From Ruegeria atlantica (lineage in GTDB: Bacteria; Pseudomonadota; Alphaproteobacteria; Rhodobacterales; Rhodobacteraceae), in assembly GCF_013032005.1 (NCBI RefSeq), contig NZ_WQBE01000001.1, positions 868,001-932,000 of the forward strand: 64,000 nucleotides of DNA, read 5' to 3'. Positions 1 to 8,244 of this stretch are shown here, piece after piece; position 1 is the stretch's first letter; each line of letters opens with the position of its first letter. The notes beneath the pieces are model-generated. The model saw nothing but the letters and a program-made list of their open reading frames with translations. It was not told where the DNA came from and searched no databases. The position numbers and the translations under genes are program-made.

Positions 1-200
1 AACTGTCGCCTTCATGTTCAACAAACACCTGTGTCTTGTGTTTCAGCCGCCGAAACGCGCTGGCATGAATGATCCGGTCCCGGTCGCGCTGAAAGCATGA
101 CCGGAAACTGCTTTCCTCCTCGGGTACAAGCCGCCCCCTTGCGCGGCCTGGGTCCGAGGCAAAACCTGCTCTGTCCAAAGGCCTTATCCTTGTCGCCTGT

Positions 201-224
201 CCTTGCAATTTCTATATTGTAAGG
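201..224. promoter_or_regulatory. Inverted repeat upstream of erpA
   Basis: CCTTGCAAT at 201-209 faces ATTGTAAGG at 216-224 across a 6-base spacer, with one mismatch that would be a G-U pair in RNA. It ends 30 bases before the erpA start codon and overlaps an A+T-rich TATATT that could be a -10 element. It may be an operator or part of the 5' leader; no factor can be named. The rest of bases 1-200 shows no convincing gene. Confidence 0.3.
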
Positions 225-254
225 CGTAAAGGAAATAAACCTTTGGAGACCGGC

Positions 255-578
255 ATGAATCTGCCCCCCACAGTTACAGAACGCGCCTTTGACCGTCTGG
301 CCGAGATTGGCGCAGCGGATCAGGGTCAGGCCCTGCGCGTCGCAGTGGAAGGCGGCGGGTGTTCCGGTTTTCAATACGAAATCGCGCTGGACGAACCCAA
401 AGACGACGATCTTGTGCTGGAAGGCAAAGGCCAAAAGGTCATTGTCGATTCGATTTCTCTGCCGTTTCTGGAAAATGCAGTGATCGATTTCACGCAGGAA
501 CTGATCGGTGCGCGGTTTGTGATCGAAAACCCCAACGCGACCTCATCCTGCGGCTGCGGTACGTCTTTTTCAATGTGA
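255..578 (+). CDS. erpA: Iron-sulfur cluster insertion protein, A-type carrier (ErpA/IscA family)
   Basis: A 107-residue A-type Fe-S carrier that holds a cluster and passes it to apo-proteins in the cytoplasm. The three family cysteines are present: one in GGGCSGFQY near residue 35 and the C-terminal CGC pair a few residues from the end. The ATG at 255 is preceded by GGAGA at 245-249; an upstream in-frame TTG at 243 has no separate ribosome site. The family is sure. The ErpA label rather than IscA or SufA rests on its stand-alone position away from an isc or suf operon. Confidence 0.9.
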   Translation: MNLPPTVTERAFDRLAEIGAADQGQALRVAVEGGGCSGFQYEIALDEPKDDDLVLEGKGQKVIVDSISLPFLENAVIDFTQELIGARFVIENPNATSSCGCGTSFSM

Positions 579-638
579 CCTTGCCCTGCCCGCGTGGTTG
601 AGGGATAGATCAACCGGCAGTCAGCCGGAGGATCGCGC

Positions 639-1418
639 ATGAAAATCGCCACGTTTAACATCAACGGCATCAAAGCGCGGGCCGAAGCTCTGCCCCGGTG
701 GCTTGACGAAGCACAACCTGACGTCGTCCTATTGCAGGAAATCAAGTCGGTCGATGAAAACTTTCCCCGCGAGATATTCGAGGAACGTGGTTATAACGTC
801 GAAACCCACGGCCAGAAAAGTTTTAACGGCGTCGCCATCTTATCAAAACTTCCACTTGAGGATGTGTCCCGCGGCCTGCCCGGAGATGATGAGGACGAAC
901 AGGCGCGTTGGATCGAAGCAACCGTGATCGGCAAGCAAGCGCTGCGGATTTGCGGGTTGTACCTGCCCAACGGCAACCCGGTACCCGGACCGAAATACGA
1001 CTATAAGCTAGCCTGGATGGAACGGTTGTATCATCGGGCGCGCGAACTGATGGCCAGCGAAGAACCGGCACTTATGGCGGGAGATTACAACATCATCCCA
1101 CAGGCCGAAGATGCCGCCCGCCCGGATGCCTGGCGCGAGGATGCCTTGTTCCGACCGGAAAGCCGTGCGGCGTTTCGCAAAATCCTCAATCTGGGCTTTA
1201 CCGAAGCGTTTCGGGCCCGCACGCAAGGACCTGGTCACTACTCATTCTGGGACTATCAGGCGGGTGCGTGGAACAAAAACGATGGCATTCGTATCGATCA
1301 CTTTCTGCTGACACCTCAGGCTGCCGATCTGATGCAAGATTGCCAGATTGATGCAGCCGTGCGCGGGCATGAGAAACCGTCGGACCACGTGCCGGTCTGG
1401 GTTCAGCTCGACCTGTAA
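639..1418 (+). CDS. xth: Exodeoxyribonuclease III (AP endonuclease)
   Basis: A 259-residue member of the exonuclease III/endonuclease-reverse transcriptase fold family, which cuts DNA at abasic sites and removes 3' blocking groups in base excision repair. It starts with the family signature MKIATFNINGIKAR, has the metal ligand glutamate in LLQEIK, the GDYNI motif in the middle, and the C-terminal SDHVPV with the catalytic Asp-His pair. Length is normal. GGAG at 627-630 precedes the ATG. It lies 60 bases after erpA on the same strand and may be co-transcribed with it. Confidence 0.95.
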   Translation: MKIATFNINGIKARAEALPRWLDEAQPDVVLLQEIKSVDENFPREIFEERGYNVETHGQKSFNGVAILSKLPLEDVSRGLPGDDEDEQARWIEATVIGKQALRICGLYLPNGNPVPGPKYDYKLAWMERLYHRARELMASEEPALMAGDYNIIPQAEDAARPDAWREDALFRPESRAAFRKILNLGFTEAFRARTQGPGHYSFWDYQAGAWNKNDGIRIDHFLLTPQAADLMQDCQIDAAVRGHEKPSDHVPVWVQLDL

Positions 1419-1422
1419 TCAA

Positions 1423-2574
1423 TCATGCGGTCGGGTCGTAGGCGTAGATCCACTCGTATTTTTTCGAAAGCCTTGGTCCAACGGCCATCAGCACCATCTG
1501 TGCCGCCAGTCGCATGGGACCGCGCAGGTGAAAATTTCGCGCGTTAACTCCGGCGGTGGCAACGACTCGCTTAGCCCTTGGTCGGCGAAGGTTTTCATAG
1601 CCGGCAAATGCTTGTGTCACATCGGGTTGTTCTTCGAAGGTGCGGGCTAGAATCCACGCATCCTCTAACGCCAAACAGGCCCCTTGCGCCATAAAGGGCA
1701 AGGTCGGATGCGCGGCGTCGCCCAGCAGCGCCAACCGCCCGTTCTGCCAGCTTTGCGCCACAGGCCGCAGGAACAGGGCCCAAAGATGGGTTTCGGTCAC
1801 GTCAGACAGAATATCACCCACTGGCCCCCCGAAATCGGCAAAACGCGCGCGCAGATCATTCGGATCGCCTTGCAGCCGCCAGCCTTCCTCTTGCCAGTCC
1901 GAGCGCTCCTCAATTGCCACCACATTCATCAGTTGCTGATCGCGCAACGGATAGGTGACGACGTGGCGTCCAGGCCCCATTGTCAGTGAGGCGCAAGGCA
2001 TCTCCTCTCGTTCTGACAAGGGGATAGTCGCACGCCAGGCAATCTGGTGCGTAAACTGAGGGGCCTCTGGCCCGTTCAGGGTCGAACGTATGGTGCTGCG
2101 GCCCCCGTCCGCCGCGATAGCACAGTCGCACCGCAAGCGTTCGCCGTCATTGAGAACGATTTCCGCCTCTGCCGGATGTTGGAGAACCTGCGCCACCTGC
2201 GCGCCCAGCTGGATAGTAACGCCCGCCTCTAAAGCCGCCTGGCGCAACAGGTCCAGCAAATCCGCGCGATGGTAATAGTAGGTCGGTCCGGCCGCCGGTG
2301 CGGGAATACGGCTTATTACTCGACCTTTGCGATAGTCTCGCAGAATTGTGCCGTGCGACAACTGCCCGCCCTCGGGCTTATCCCCTAACACATTCAGCGC
2401 CCGCAAAACCGCAATGCCGTTGGCGCTGATCTGCAATCCTGCGCCAACCTCAGTCAGGGCCGGAGCCTGCTCAAGAACCGTGACCTGCGCCCCGCGTTGC
2501 CGCAGTGCCAAAGAGGCTGCCAGCCCCCCTATTCCGCCGCCGATGACATTGAATTTCAGACCGTTGATATCCAT
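1423..2574 (-). CDS. FAD-dependent aromatic-ring monooxygenase (salicylate/3-hydroxybenzoate hydroxylase type)
   Basis: A 383-residue class A flavoprotein monooxygenase. The dinucleotide-binding GxGxxG is at residues 12-17 (GGGIGGLAA), the DG motif that contacts FAD and NAD(P)H is AADGGRST near 155-161, and the GDAAHP motif is at 285-290. Closest in type to salicylate 1-hydroxylase and 3-hydroxybenzoate 6-hydroxylase; the real substrate cannot be read from sequence, and no ring-cleavage or aromatic-pathway gene is nearby. It ends only 4 bases from xth in a convergent arrangement and sits downstream of dksA, separated by a terminator. Confidence 0.88.
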   Translation of the reverse strand: MDINGLKFNVIGGGIGGLAASLALRQRGAQVTVLEQAPALTEVGAGLQISANGIAVLRALNVLGDKPEGGQLSHGTILRDYRKGRVISRIPAPAAGPTYYYHRADLLDLLRQAALEAGVTIQLGAQVAQVLQHPAEAEIVLNDGERLRCDCAIAADGGRSTIRSTLNGPEAPQFTHQIAWRATIPLSEREEMPCASLTMGPGRHVVTYPLRDQQLMNVVAIEERSDWQEEGWRLQGDPNDLRARFADFGGPVGDILSDVTETHLWALFLRPVAQSWQNGRLALLGDAAHPTLPFMAQGACLALEDAWILARTFEEQPDVTQAFAGYENLRRPRAKRVVATAGVNARNFHLRGPMRLAAQMVLMAVGPRLSKKYEWIYAYDPTA

Positions 2575-2590
2575 GGCACCGGCTTAACGC

Positions 2591-2621
2591 AAAAACGCCG
2601 GAGCAACAGGCCCCGGCGTTT
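2591..2621 (-). terminator. Rho-independent terminator of dksA
   Basis: AAACGCCGG (2593-2601) pairs with CCGGCGTTT (2613-2621) over an 11-base loop. On the minus strand the hairpin is followed by five T residues (complement of 2591-2595), as expected for a terminator 26 bases after the dksA stop codon. It lies just before the monooxygenase start, so the latter needs its own promoter or read-through. Confidence 0.8.
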
Positions 2622-2646
2622 GAATTAGTACCAAAAGTTCCAGCGA

Positions 2647-3069
2647 TCAATCGTCGCGGTGGACCTTTTCGCGACGCTCGTGACGTTCCTGCGCCTCAAG
2701 CGTCATGGTCGCGATTGGACGCGCATCCAGACGTTTCAGCGAAATCGGATCGCCCGTCTTTTCGCAATAGCCGTACTCGCCCTCTTCGATGCGACGCAGG
2801 GCCGAGTCGATCTTGGCAACCAGCTTGCGCTGACGGTCGCGGGTCCGCAGCTCCAGCGCGCGATCTGTTTCCTCGCTTGCGCGGTCTGCAACGTCCGGAA
2901 TGTTACGGGTGTTGTCCTGCAGCCCTTCGATCGTGTCGCGGCTGCCCGCCAATAGTTCATTCTTCCAATCCAGCAGCTTGCGGCGAAAATACTCAAGCTG
3001 ACGGTCATTCATGAAAGGTTCATCTTCGGCCGGGCGATAATCCTCCGGCAGAAAAACTTCCTGCTTCAT
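2647..3069 (-). CDS. dksA: RNA polymerase-binding regulator DksA, single-cysteine form
   Basis: A 140-residue DksA/TraR-type protein that binds the RNA polymerase secondary channel and works with ppGpp. The N-terminal coiled coil (FRRKLLDWKNELL onward) carries the DVADRASEETDRA tip region. The C-terminal zinc-finger region keeps only one cysteine (YGYCEKTGDPI); the other zinc ligands are replaced (Thr in TGDP, and none in RPIATMTLEA). One-cysteine DksA is known from Rhodobacter sphaeroides and does work. I chose ATG 3069 (GAGGGAG just upstream) since the relatives I recall begin here; ATG 3123, also with a good ribosome site (AAGGGAG), would give 158 residues. Confidence 0.92.
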   Translation of the reverse strand: MKQEVFLPEDYRPAEDEPFMNDRQLEYFRRKLLDWKNELLAGSRDTIEGLQDNTRNIPDVADRASEETDRALELRTRDRQRKLVAKIDSALRRIEEGEYGYCEKTGDPISLKRLDARPIATMTLEAQERHERREKVHRDD

Positions 3070-3439
3070 TTTTGCTCCCTCGGTATGGCCAGTAACGTCG
3101 GTTGCTGTTGTTTGACCTGACATTTGGCACTCCCTTCTGCGGTGCATGTATCCGACGCACGCACGAATGTCACTACACAAACGTCGTCTTAATACGTCAC
3201 GTCCCCGGCATGTCTAAATATGAGACAAATAACAACAAAACCTTGTTATACTGTGGAAATTGTCAGGCGAAAATTAGGCGATCCCCAACAGACACGGCAC
3301 CCGCCGGACGTCGAATCACGCAAAAGGGATTGGAGTCGTTACGAAAATCTGATCCCGCGACGCCGTGGCCCGCTTGTCAAAATCATCGCCTCTCTGTAAC
3401 CCGAACAACACAGATTGCGCAAAACCAAACGAGGGGCCC
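3070..3439. other. Divergent intergenic region dksA / moxR
   Basis: About 370 bases between two divergent genes, with an A+T-rich core around 3215-3265 (including TTATACT at 3244-3250) that probably holds promoters for both directions. Part may encode the alternative N-terminus of DksA. I see no clear hairpin, operator or small gene. Confidence 0.4.
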
Positions 3440-4285
3440 ATGACCGCACGTTTCCAAGGCACCGCCGAATATGTTGCCACCGATGACCTGACCATTGCGG
3501 TGAATGCTGCCGTGACGCTGGAACGCCCCCTGCTGGTCAAGGGGGAACCCGGCACGGGCAAAACAGAACTGGCCAAACAGGTGGCAGGCGCACTGGGGCT
3601 GCGCATGATCGAGTGGAACGTGAAATCCACCACCCGCGCGCAACAAGGTCTGTACGAATACGATGCGGTCAGCCGGCTTCGTGACAGTCAGCTGGGTGAG
3701 GAACGCGTGCACGACGTGTCCAACTACATCCGTAAGGGCAAGCTGTGGCAGGCGTTTGAGGCCGACGAGAAGATTGTTCTGCTGATTGACGAGATCGACA
3801 AGGCGGATATCGAGTTTCCCAACGATCTGCTGCAGGAACTCGATAAGATGGAGTTCCATGTTTACGAGACTGGTGAAACCATCCGGGCCAAACACCGCCC
3901 CATCGTCATCATCACCTCGAACAATGAAAAGGAGCTGCCCGACGCTTTTCTGCGCCGCTGTTTCTTCCACTATATCCGCTTCCCTGACGAGGCGACCATG
4001 CGCCGGATCGTCGAGGTCCACCACCCCGGTATCAAAGATGCGTTGCTGACCACTGCCCTGACGCAATTCTATGAAATCCGCGAAACGCAGGGGCTGAAGA
4101 AAAAGCCCTCAACCTCCGAAGTGCTGGATTGGCTGAAACTGCTGTTGGCCGAAGACCTGACGTCCGAAGACCTGAAACGCGATGGTGCGAACGCTTTGCC
4201 CAAACTGCACGGTGCGTTGCTGAAGAACGAACAGGACGTGCATCTGTTCGAGCGACTGGCCTTTATGGCGCGCAGCAAACGCTAA
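3440..4285 (+). CDS. MoxR-family AAA+ ATPase
   Basis: A 281-residue AAA+ ATPase of the MoxR group. Walker A is GEPGTGKT at 35-42, Walker B is LLIDEIDK near 115, and sensor 1 is IITSNNEKELPDAFLRRC. MoxR ATPases work as chaperones or metal-insertion factors with VWA-domain partners. The likely partner, a CoxE-like VWA protein, is encoded at 6390-7574 on the same strand with three genes between. The ATG at 3440 follows GAGGGG; an in-frame start 75 bases upstream lacks the family N-terminus. No cox or mox structural gene is present, so the client is unknown. Confidence 0.9.
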   Translation: MTARFQGTAEYVATDDLTIAVNAAVTLERPLLVKGEPGTGKTELAKQVAGALGLRMIEWNVKSTTRAQQGLYEYDAVSRLRDSQLGEERVHDVSNYIRKGKLWQAFEADEKIVLLIDEIDKADIEFPNDLLQELDKMEFHVYETGETIRAKHRPIVIITSNNEKELPDAFLRRCFFHYIRFPDEATMRRIVEVHHPGIKDALLTTALTQFYEIRETQGLKKKPSTSEVLDWLKLLLAEDLTSEDLKRDGANALPKLHGALLKNEQDVHLFERLAFMARSKR

Positions 4286-4401
4286 ACCTGTTGAACATCT
4301 GGTTATCGCTGCTTGCTTTGGACAGGTCTGGCTGTCAGCATTGCAGGTGGCGGTCCGGTTTATCCGGGCTACCTATAACCGGATCAGATGGGACCCTGTG
4401 A

Positions 4402-4851
4402 TTGACTGACACTTTGACCATCCGCGCCTTGCGGCCTGAAGACCGCGCTGAATGGTCCGACATGTGGCGCGACTATCTGGCGTTTTATGAAACAACGGTC
4501 GCAGATGAGATCTATGACAGCACCTTTGCACGATTGCTGGGCGATGATCCGCACGATTTCTCATGTTTTGTTGCGGAACAAAACGGGCGGCTTGTTGGTC
4601 TCACGCATTACCTTTTCCACCGCCACGCGTGGAAGGTTGAATCCGTGTGCTACTTGCAAGACCTGTTCGCCCGCCCCCAGGCGCGTGGTTCCGGAGTCGG
4701 CCGCGCTCTAATTCAGGCGGTGTATGATGAAGCCGACCGACAGGGCGCGCCTTCAGTCTATTGGCTGACGCAGGATTTCAACCACACCGCCCGCAAACTT
4801 TATGACCGCATCGGCAAACAGACGCCCTTTATCCGGTATCAGCGCCCATGA
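4402..4851 (+). CDS. GNAT-family N-acetyltransferase
   Basis: A 149-residue acetyltransferase. The N-terminus LTIRALRPEDRAEWSDMW and the acetyl-CoA loop ARPQARGSGVGRALI (Q/R-x-x-G-x-G/A) are classic GNAT features, followed by a C-terminal FNHTARKLYDRIG that often holds the late tyrosine. The start is a TTG at 4402 with GGGA just upstream; no ATG fits. Its stop overlaps the next gene's start by 4 bases (ATGA), so translation is probably coupled. The substrate is unknown. Confidence 0.85.
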   Translation: MTDTLTIRALRPEDRAEWSDMWRDYLAFYETTVADEIYDSTFARLLGDDPHDFSCFVAEQNGRLVGLTHYLFHRHAWKVESVCYLQDLFARPQARGSGVGRALIQAVYDEADRQGAPSVYWLTQDFNHTARKLYDRIGKQTPFIRYQRP

Positions 4852-6212
4852 TGCGATGGCTGGCCCTTGTTGCAGGTGTGGCGCTGGCAGGCTGCGCAGC
4901 GGTTGAGACGACCGAAGTACCAACTCGCGTGCAGGCGATTGAAGAGACGTTGCCCCCGGCCAAGACATTCACCCGCGCGTTCCCGATGCCACCGGGCCGG
5001 TCGAACGCCAATATCGCGGCGGATTTCGTATCGTTACATTTCGCGTTGGAAGGGGGCGCGAAACTGCCGGTATTCACGCGGTTTGAAACGCCGATCACCG
5101 TGCGTCTGACCGGCTCACCTACGCCCTCGATGCAGCGCGACCTGACCCAATTGCTGACCCGCCTGCGCCGCGAGGCCGGGATCGACATTCAACAGATTTC
5201 GGACGGCACGGCCAACATCACAATCGAGGCCGTCAGTCAGGCAGAGATCCACGAAATTCTGCCACAGGCGGCCTGTTTCGTGGTGCCGAACTCTTCGAGC
5301 TTTGAAGAGTACCGCCGCAACCGGCGCAAACAGATAAGCAGCTGGAGCCGGCTGCGCAGCCGCGAACGTCTGGGCATCTTTATTCCATACGACGTCAGCC
5401 CGCAGGAAAAACGCGATTGCCTGCATGAAGAGATTGCGCAGTCACTGGGACCGCTGAACGATCTGTATCATCTGCCGGATTCAGTGTTCAACGATGACAA
5501 TATCCATACTGTCCTTACTGGGTTCGACATGCTGATCCTGCGCACGGCCTACGCGCCCGAACTGCGCAGCGGAATGACAAGCGAACAGGTTAAGGCCGCC
5601 CTACCCGGTATTCTGAGACGCCTGAACCCGCGTGGCGAGAACATACCAATGCAGCCGCTATCTGAAACGCCGCGTGAATGGATCAATGCGGTTCAAAAAT
5701 CCCTGCGCCCGCAACTGAATACGCAACGGCGCCTGCGGGCCGCGCAAAAGGCCGCGCGGATCGGTCAGGAACAGGGCTGGACCGATCATCGCCGCGCCTA
5801 TCCCTATTACCTGATGGGGCGGATGGGTCAGTTCGACAAACCGCAGGACGCGCTGCGCAATTATCAGACCGCTTTGCAATACTTGCGCGCAACCCCCGGC
5901 ACCGAAATCCATCAGGCCTATATCACTACACAGACTGCCGCTTTCGCACTAGCACTAGGCAAAGGCCCCGAAGCCCTGCCCGAATTGGATAAGGCCATCG
6001 ACGTGATGATGCGGGCCGAAAATGCCTCGCAACTGGCGACATTGTTGCTTCTGAAATCCGAAGCCCTTAATCAGGCGGGCCGGACGGCTGAGGCTCGCTC
6101 TGTCAGGCTGGACAGTCTGGGATGGGCACGTTACGGGTTCGGCTCGGAAACGGTGGTCCGGTCGCTTAATCAGGAAGTTGCGGAAGGATCCCCCAACAAC
6201 AGAGGCGGATAA
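4848..6212 (+). CDS. DUF2927 lipoprotein
   Basis: A 454-residue predicted lipoprotein: a short hydrophobic signal ends in the lipobox LAGC with the lipidated cysteine at 16. The middle holds the DUF2927 pattern, including CLHEEIAQSLGPLNDLY and the downstream FDMLILRTAYAPELRSGM stretch, which resembles peptidase-like folds but no activity is established. The C-terminal third (about 320-440) is helical and could form TPR-like repeats. Coupled to the acetyltransferase before it and closely followed by a small membrane protein. Function unknown; envelope location is inferred from the lipobox. Confidence 0.8.
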   Translation: MMRWLALVAGVALAGCAAVETTEVPTRVQAIEETLPPAKTFTRAFPMPPGRSNANIAADFVSLHFALEGGAKLPVFTRFETPITVRLTGSPTPSMQRDLTQLLTRLRREAGIDIQQISDGTANITIEAVSQAEIHEILPQAACFVVPNSSSFEEYRRNRRKQISSWSRLRSRERLGIFIPYDVSPQEKRDCLHEEIAQSLGPLNDLYHLPDSVFNDDNIHTVLTGFDMLILRTAYAPELRSGMTSEQVKAALPGILRRLNPRGENIPMQPLSETPREWINAVQKSLRPQLNTQRRLRAAQKAARIGQEQGWTDHRRAYPYYLMGRMGQFDKPQDALRNYQTALQYLRATPGTEIHQAYITTQTAAFALALGKGPEALPELDKAIDVMMRAENASQLATLLLLKSEALNQAGRTAEARSVRLDSLGWARYGFGSETVVRSLNQEVAEGSPNNRGG

Positions 6213-6215
6213 CGC

Positions 6216-6386
6216 ATGGTCGTAATTCTGGGAATGGCGATATTGGGGGCAATCCTTGGGGCGATGACAGCGCGCAAGCGCAACGGCACCGGCGCCGACA
6301 TGGCGCAATATGCAGCCGGGTATGGCATTGCCTTTGCATTGGTCGGTCTTGTGCTGTCCCTTATTCTCATACGTTTTGTGGTCTGA
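6216..6386 (+). CDS. Small membrane protein, 56 residues
   Basis: A 56-residue reading frame from ATG 6216 to TGA 6384-6386 that exactly fills the gap between the lipoprotein gene (3 bases before) and the VWA gene (3 bases after). It reads as two membrane segments (VVILGMAILGAILGAM and IAFALVGLVLSLILIRFV) joined by a basic, polar loop ARKRNGTGADMAQ. Tight packing inside the operon supports it as real. No function can be given. The ribosome site is weak, as for translationally coupled genes. Confidence 0.7.
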   Translation: MVVILGMAILGAILGAMTARKRNGTGADMAQYAAGYGIAFALVGLVLSLILIRFVV

Positions 6387-6389
6387 CCC

Positions 6390-7574
6390 ATGTTCCTGCC
6401 CTTTTTCGAAAATCTCAGAAAAGCGGGCATTCCCGTATCCTTGCGCGAATACCTGACCTTTCTTGAGGGCATGAAAAAGGGTCTGGCCACATATGATGTC
6501 GAGGCGTTTTATTACCTCGCCCGCGTGTCGATGGTGAAAGATGAACGCAACATCGACAAATTCGACCGCGCCTTTGCCGCCAGTTTTGAAGGGCTGGACG
6601 AGATCAGCTTTGAACAGGTTCTTGAAGCAGTCGACATTCCCGCCGATTGGCTGGCAAAGATGGCCGAAAAACACCTCTCGGAAGAAGAAAAAGCCGAAAT
6701 CGAAGCCATGGGCGGGTTCGACAAACTGATGGAGACGCTGCGCGAGCGCCTCAAGGATCAGAAAGGCCGTCATCAGGGTGGCAACAAATGGATTGGCACC
6801 GCTGGCACCTCTCCGTTCGGAGCCTATGGATATAATCCCGAAGGCGTACGCATCGGTCAGGACGAGAGCCGCCATCAGCGTGCGGTCAAGGTCTGGGACA
6901 AGCGTGAATTCAAAAACCTGGACGACACGGTTGAACTGGGCACGCGCAATATCAAGGTCGCCTTGAAACGCCTGCGTCGCTGGGCGCGTGAAGGAGCGGC
7001 GGAAGAGTTGGATCTGGACGGCACCATCCGAGCCACAGCCGAACATGGTTATCTGGATGTGAAAACCCGCCCCGAACGCCACAACGCTGTCAAAGTGCTG
7101 CTGTTTTTGGACGTCGGCGGCTCAATGGACCCGCATATCAAAGTGGTCGAAGAACTGTTCTCGGCCGCCCGGACCGAGTTCAAGCATCTGGAGTACTACT
7201 ACTTTCACAATTGCCTGTACGAAGGCGTCTGGCGCGACAACCGCCGCCGTTGGGATCAGAAGACCCCCACGCATGAGGTGCTGCGCACCTATGGCTCGGA
7301 CTACAAGTGCATCTTTGTCGGCGATGCCTCGATGAGCCCCTACGAGATCGCCTATCCAGGCGGCGCCAACGAGCACTGGAACCAAGAGGCCGGGCAGGTC
7401 TGGCTGCAACGCGCCCGCGAGCAATGGCCGTCAAACCTGTGGATCAACCCGGTGCCCGAGAAATACTGGGAATACACCCACTCGATCGGCATGATTCAGG
7501 AAATTTTTGAGGATCGCATGGTGCCGATGACCCTGGCCGGACTGGAGCAGGGAATGAAGGAATTGACGCGTTAA
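6390..7574 (+). CDS. CoxE-like VWA-domain protein, MoxR partner
   Basis: A 394-residue cytosolic protein with a helical N-terminal half and a C-terminal von Willebrand A domain. The metal-site motif is DVGGS at 241-245, in place of the usual D-x-S-x-S, so the middle serine is glycine. The rest of the domain (VEELFSAARTEFKHLEYYYFHN, later GDASMSPYEI and NPVPEKYW) fits the CoxE/COG3552 family. Such proteins pair with MoxR ATPases, here at 3440-4285. Together with the intervening genes it forms a five-gene plus-strand run. Confidence 0.85.
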   Translation: MFLPFFENLRKAGIPVSLREYLTFLEGMKKGLATYDVEAFYYLARVSMVKDERNIDKFDRAFAASFEGLDEISFEQVLEAVDIPADWLAKMAEKHLSEEEKAEIEAMGGFDKLMETLRERLKDQKGRHQGGNKWIGTAGTSPFGAYGYNPEGVRIGQDESRHQRAVKVWDKREFKNLDDTVELGTRNIKVALKRLRRWAREGAAEELDLDGTIRATAEHGYLDVKTRPERHNAVKVLLFLDVGGSMDPHIKVVEELFSAARTEFKHLEYYYFHNCLYEGVWRDNRRRWDQKTPTHEVLRTYGSDYKCIFVGDASMSPYEIAYPGGANEHWNQEAGQVWLQRAREQWPSNLWINPVPEKYWEYTHSIGMIQEIFEDRMVPMTLAGLEQGMKELTR

Positions 7575-7635
7575 GTCAGGATCAACTGCTCGTGCGCGAT
7601 TGACGCAGGTCGCGCAGGATTGCGTTTTCGGTGGG

Positions 7636-8103
7636 TTACTCCGGCAGAGGAAAACTTGGCCGCGTTGGCGGGACGGATTGGTCTTTGTTGGGCAAAATCC
7701 CGTAGAACAGGGCCGCCCAACCCATCACAGTTCCCAACACCAAAGCGGGAAACGCGACCAGAATGGACAGCGATTTACCCAACTGTGTTTCAAACCCCAA
7801 TGGTCCAATGACAGCGATGGCCGCCACGCCAAAAACAAGCATAAGTGGACCTGAACCCACAAAGACGATTAGTGCTTTTACATTGCCATCCGGATCAGCC
7901 AACCAATTCGGCGTTAGTTTTGAATTGGTCATTGCTACACTGAAACCGAGTGTAATCAGCGTGGCCAAAGCCATCGGTCCAATACTCATTCCCTGAGACC
8001 AACCGAAAGTCAGTGTCCAAGCAGCCATGAAACACAATAGAAGCCCGTATAATCCCATTGATCTTAGGCAAGCTCTGTACGCGCGAAAACAAAACTTCTT
8101 CAT
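7636..8103 (-). CDS. Hypothetical membrane protein with low G+C
   Basis: A 155-residue protein with four likely membrane segments (LYGLLLCFMAAWTLTF, GPMALATLITLGFSVAM, ALIVFVGSGPLMLVFGVAAIAVI, LSILVAFPALVLGTVMGWAALF) and a proline-rich tail. No family recognised. ATG 8103 is preferred over the in-frame TTG at 8109; AGGA lies about 10 bases upstream. Base composition is visibly poorer in G+C than its neighbours (26 of 60 bases G or C at 7861-7920), which hints at recent acquisition. Divergent from the M48 gene; convergent with the VWA gene. Confidence 0.6.
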   Translation of the reverse strand: MKKFCFRAYRACLRSMGLYGLLLCFMAAWTLTFGWSQGMSIGPMALATLITLGFSVAMTNSKLTPNWLADPDGNVKALIVFVGSGPLMLVFGVAAIAVIGPLGFETQLGKSLSILVAFPALVLGTVMGWAALFYGILPNKDQSVPPTRPSFPLPE

Positions 8104-8244
8104 AATCAATTGAATCCTAGTGAATTTCTTACACCATTTTCTCGCTATCCGGGAATTTCGACAAAAATTGGACGTCCGCTCTGTTTACTGCACAAATGTT
8201 TAAGGCTGGTTGCCTATTCCCCCACTCAGAGCCATATCTAGTGC

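Noticed and set aside
1..15. Possible gene start reading left off the window (ATG on the minus strand at 15).
   Set aside because: Only five codons are visible and the ribosome site is weak, so there is nothing to identify.
1423..2574. An aromatic degradation operon around the flavin monooxygenase.
   Set aside because: Neighbours are xth and dksA; no dioxygenase, ferredoxin or regulator of such a pathway is present.
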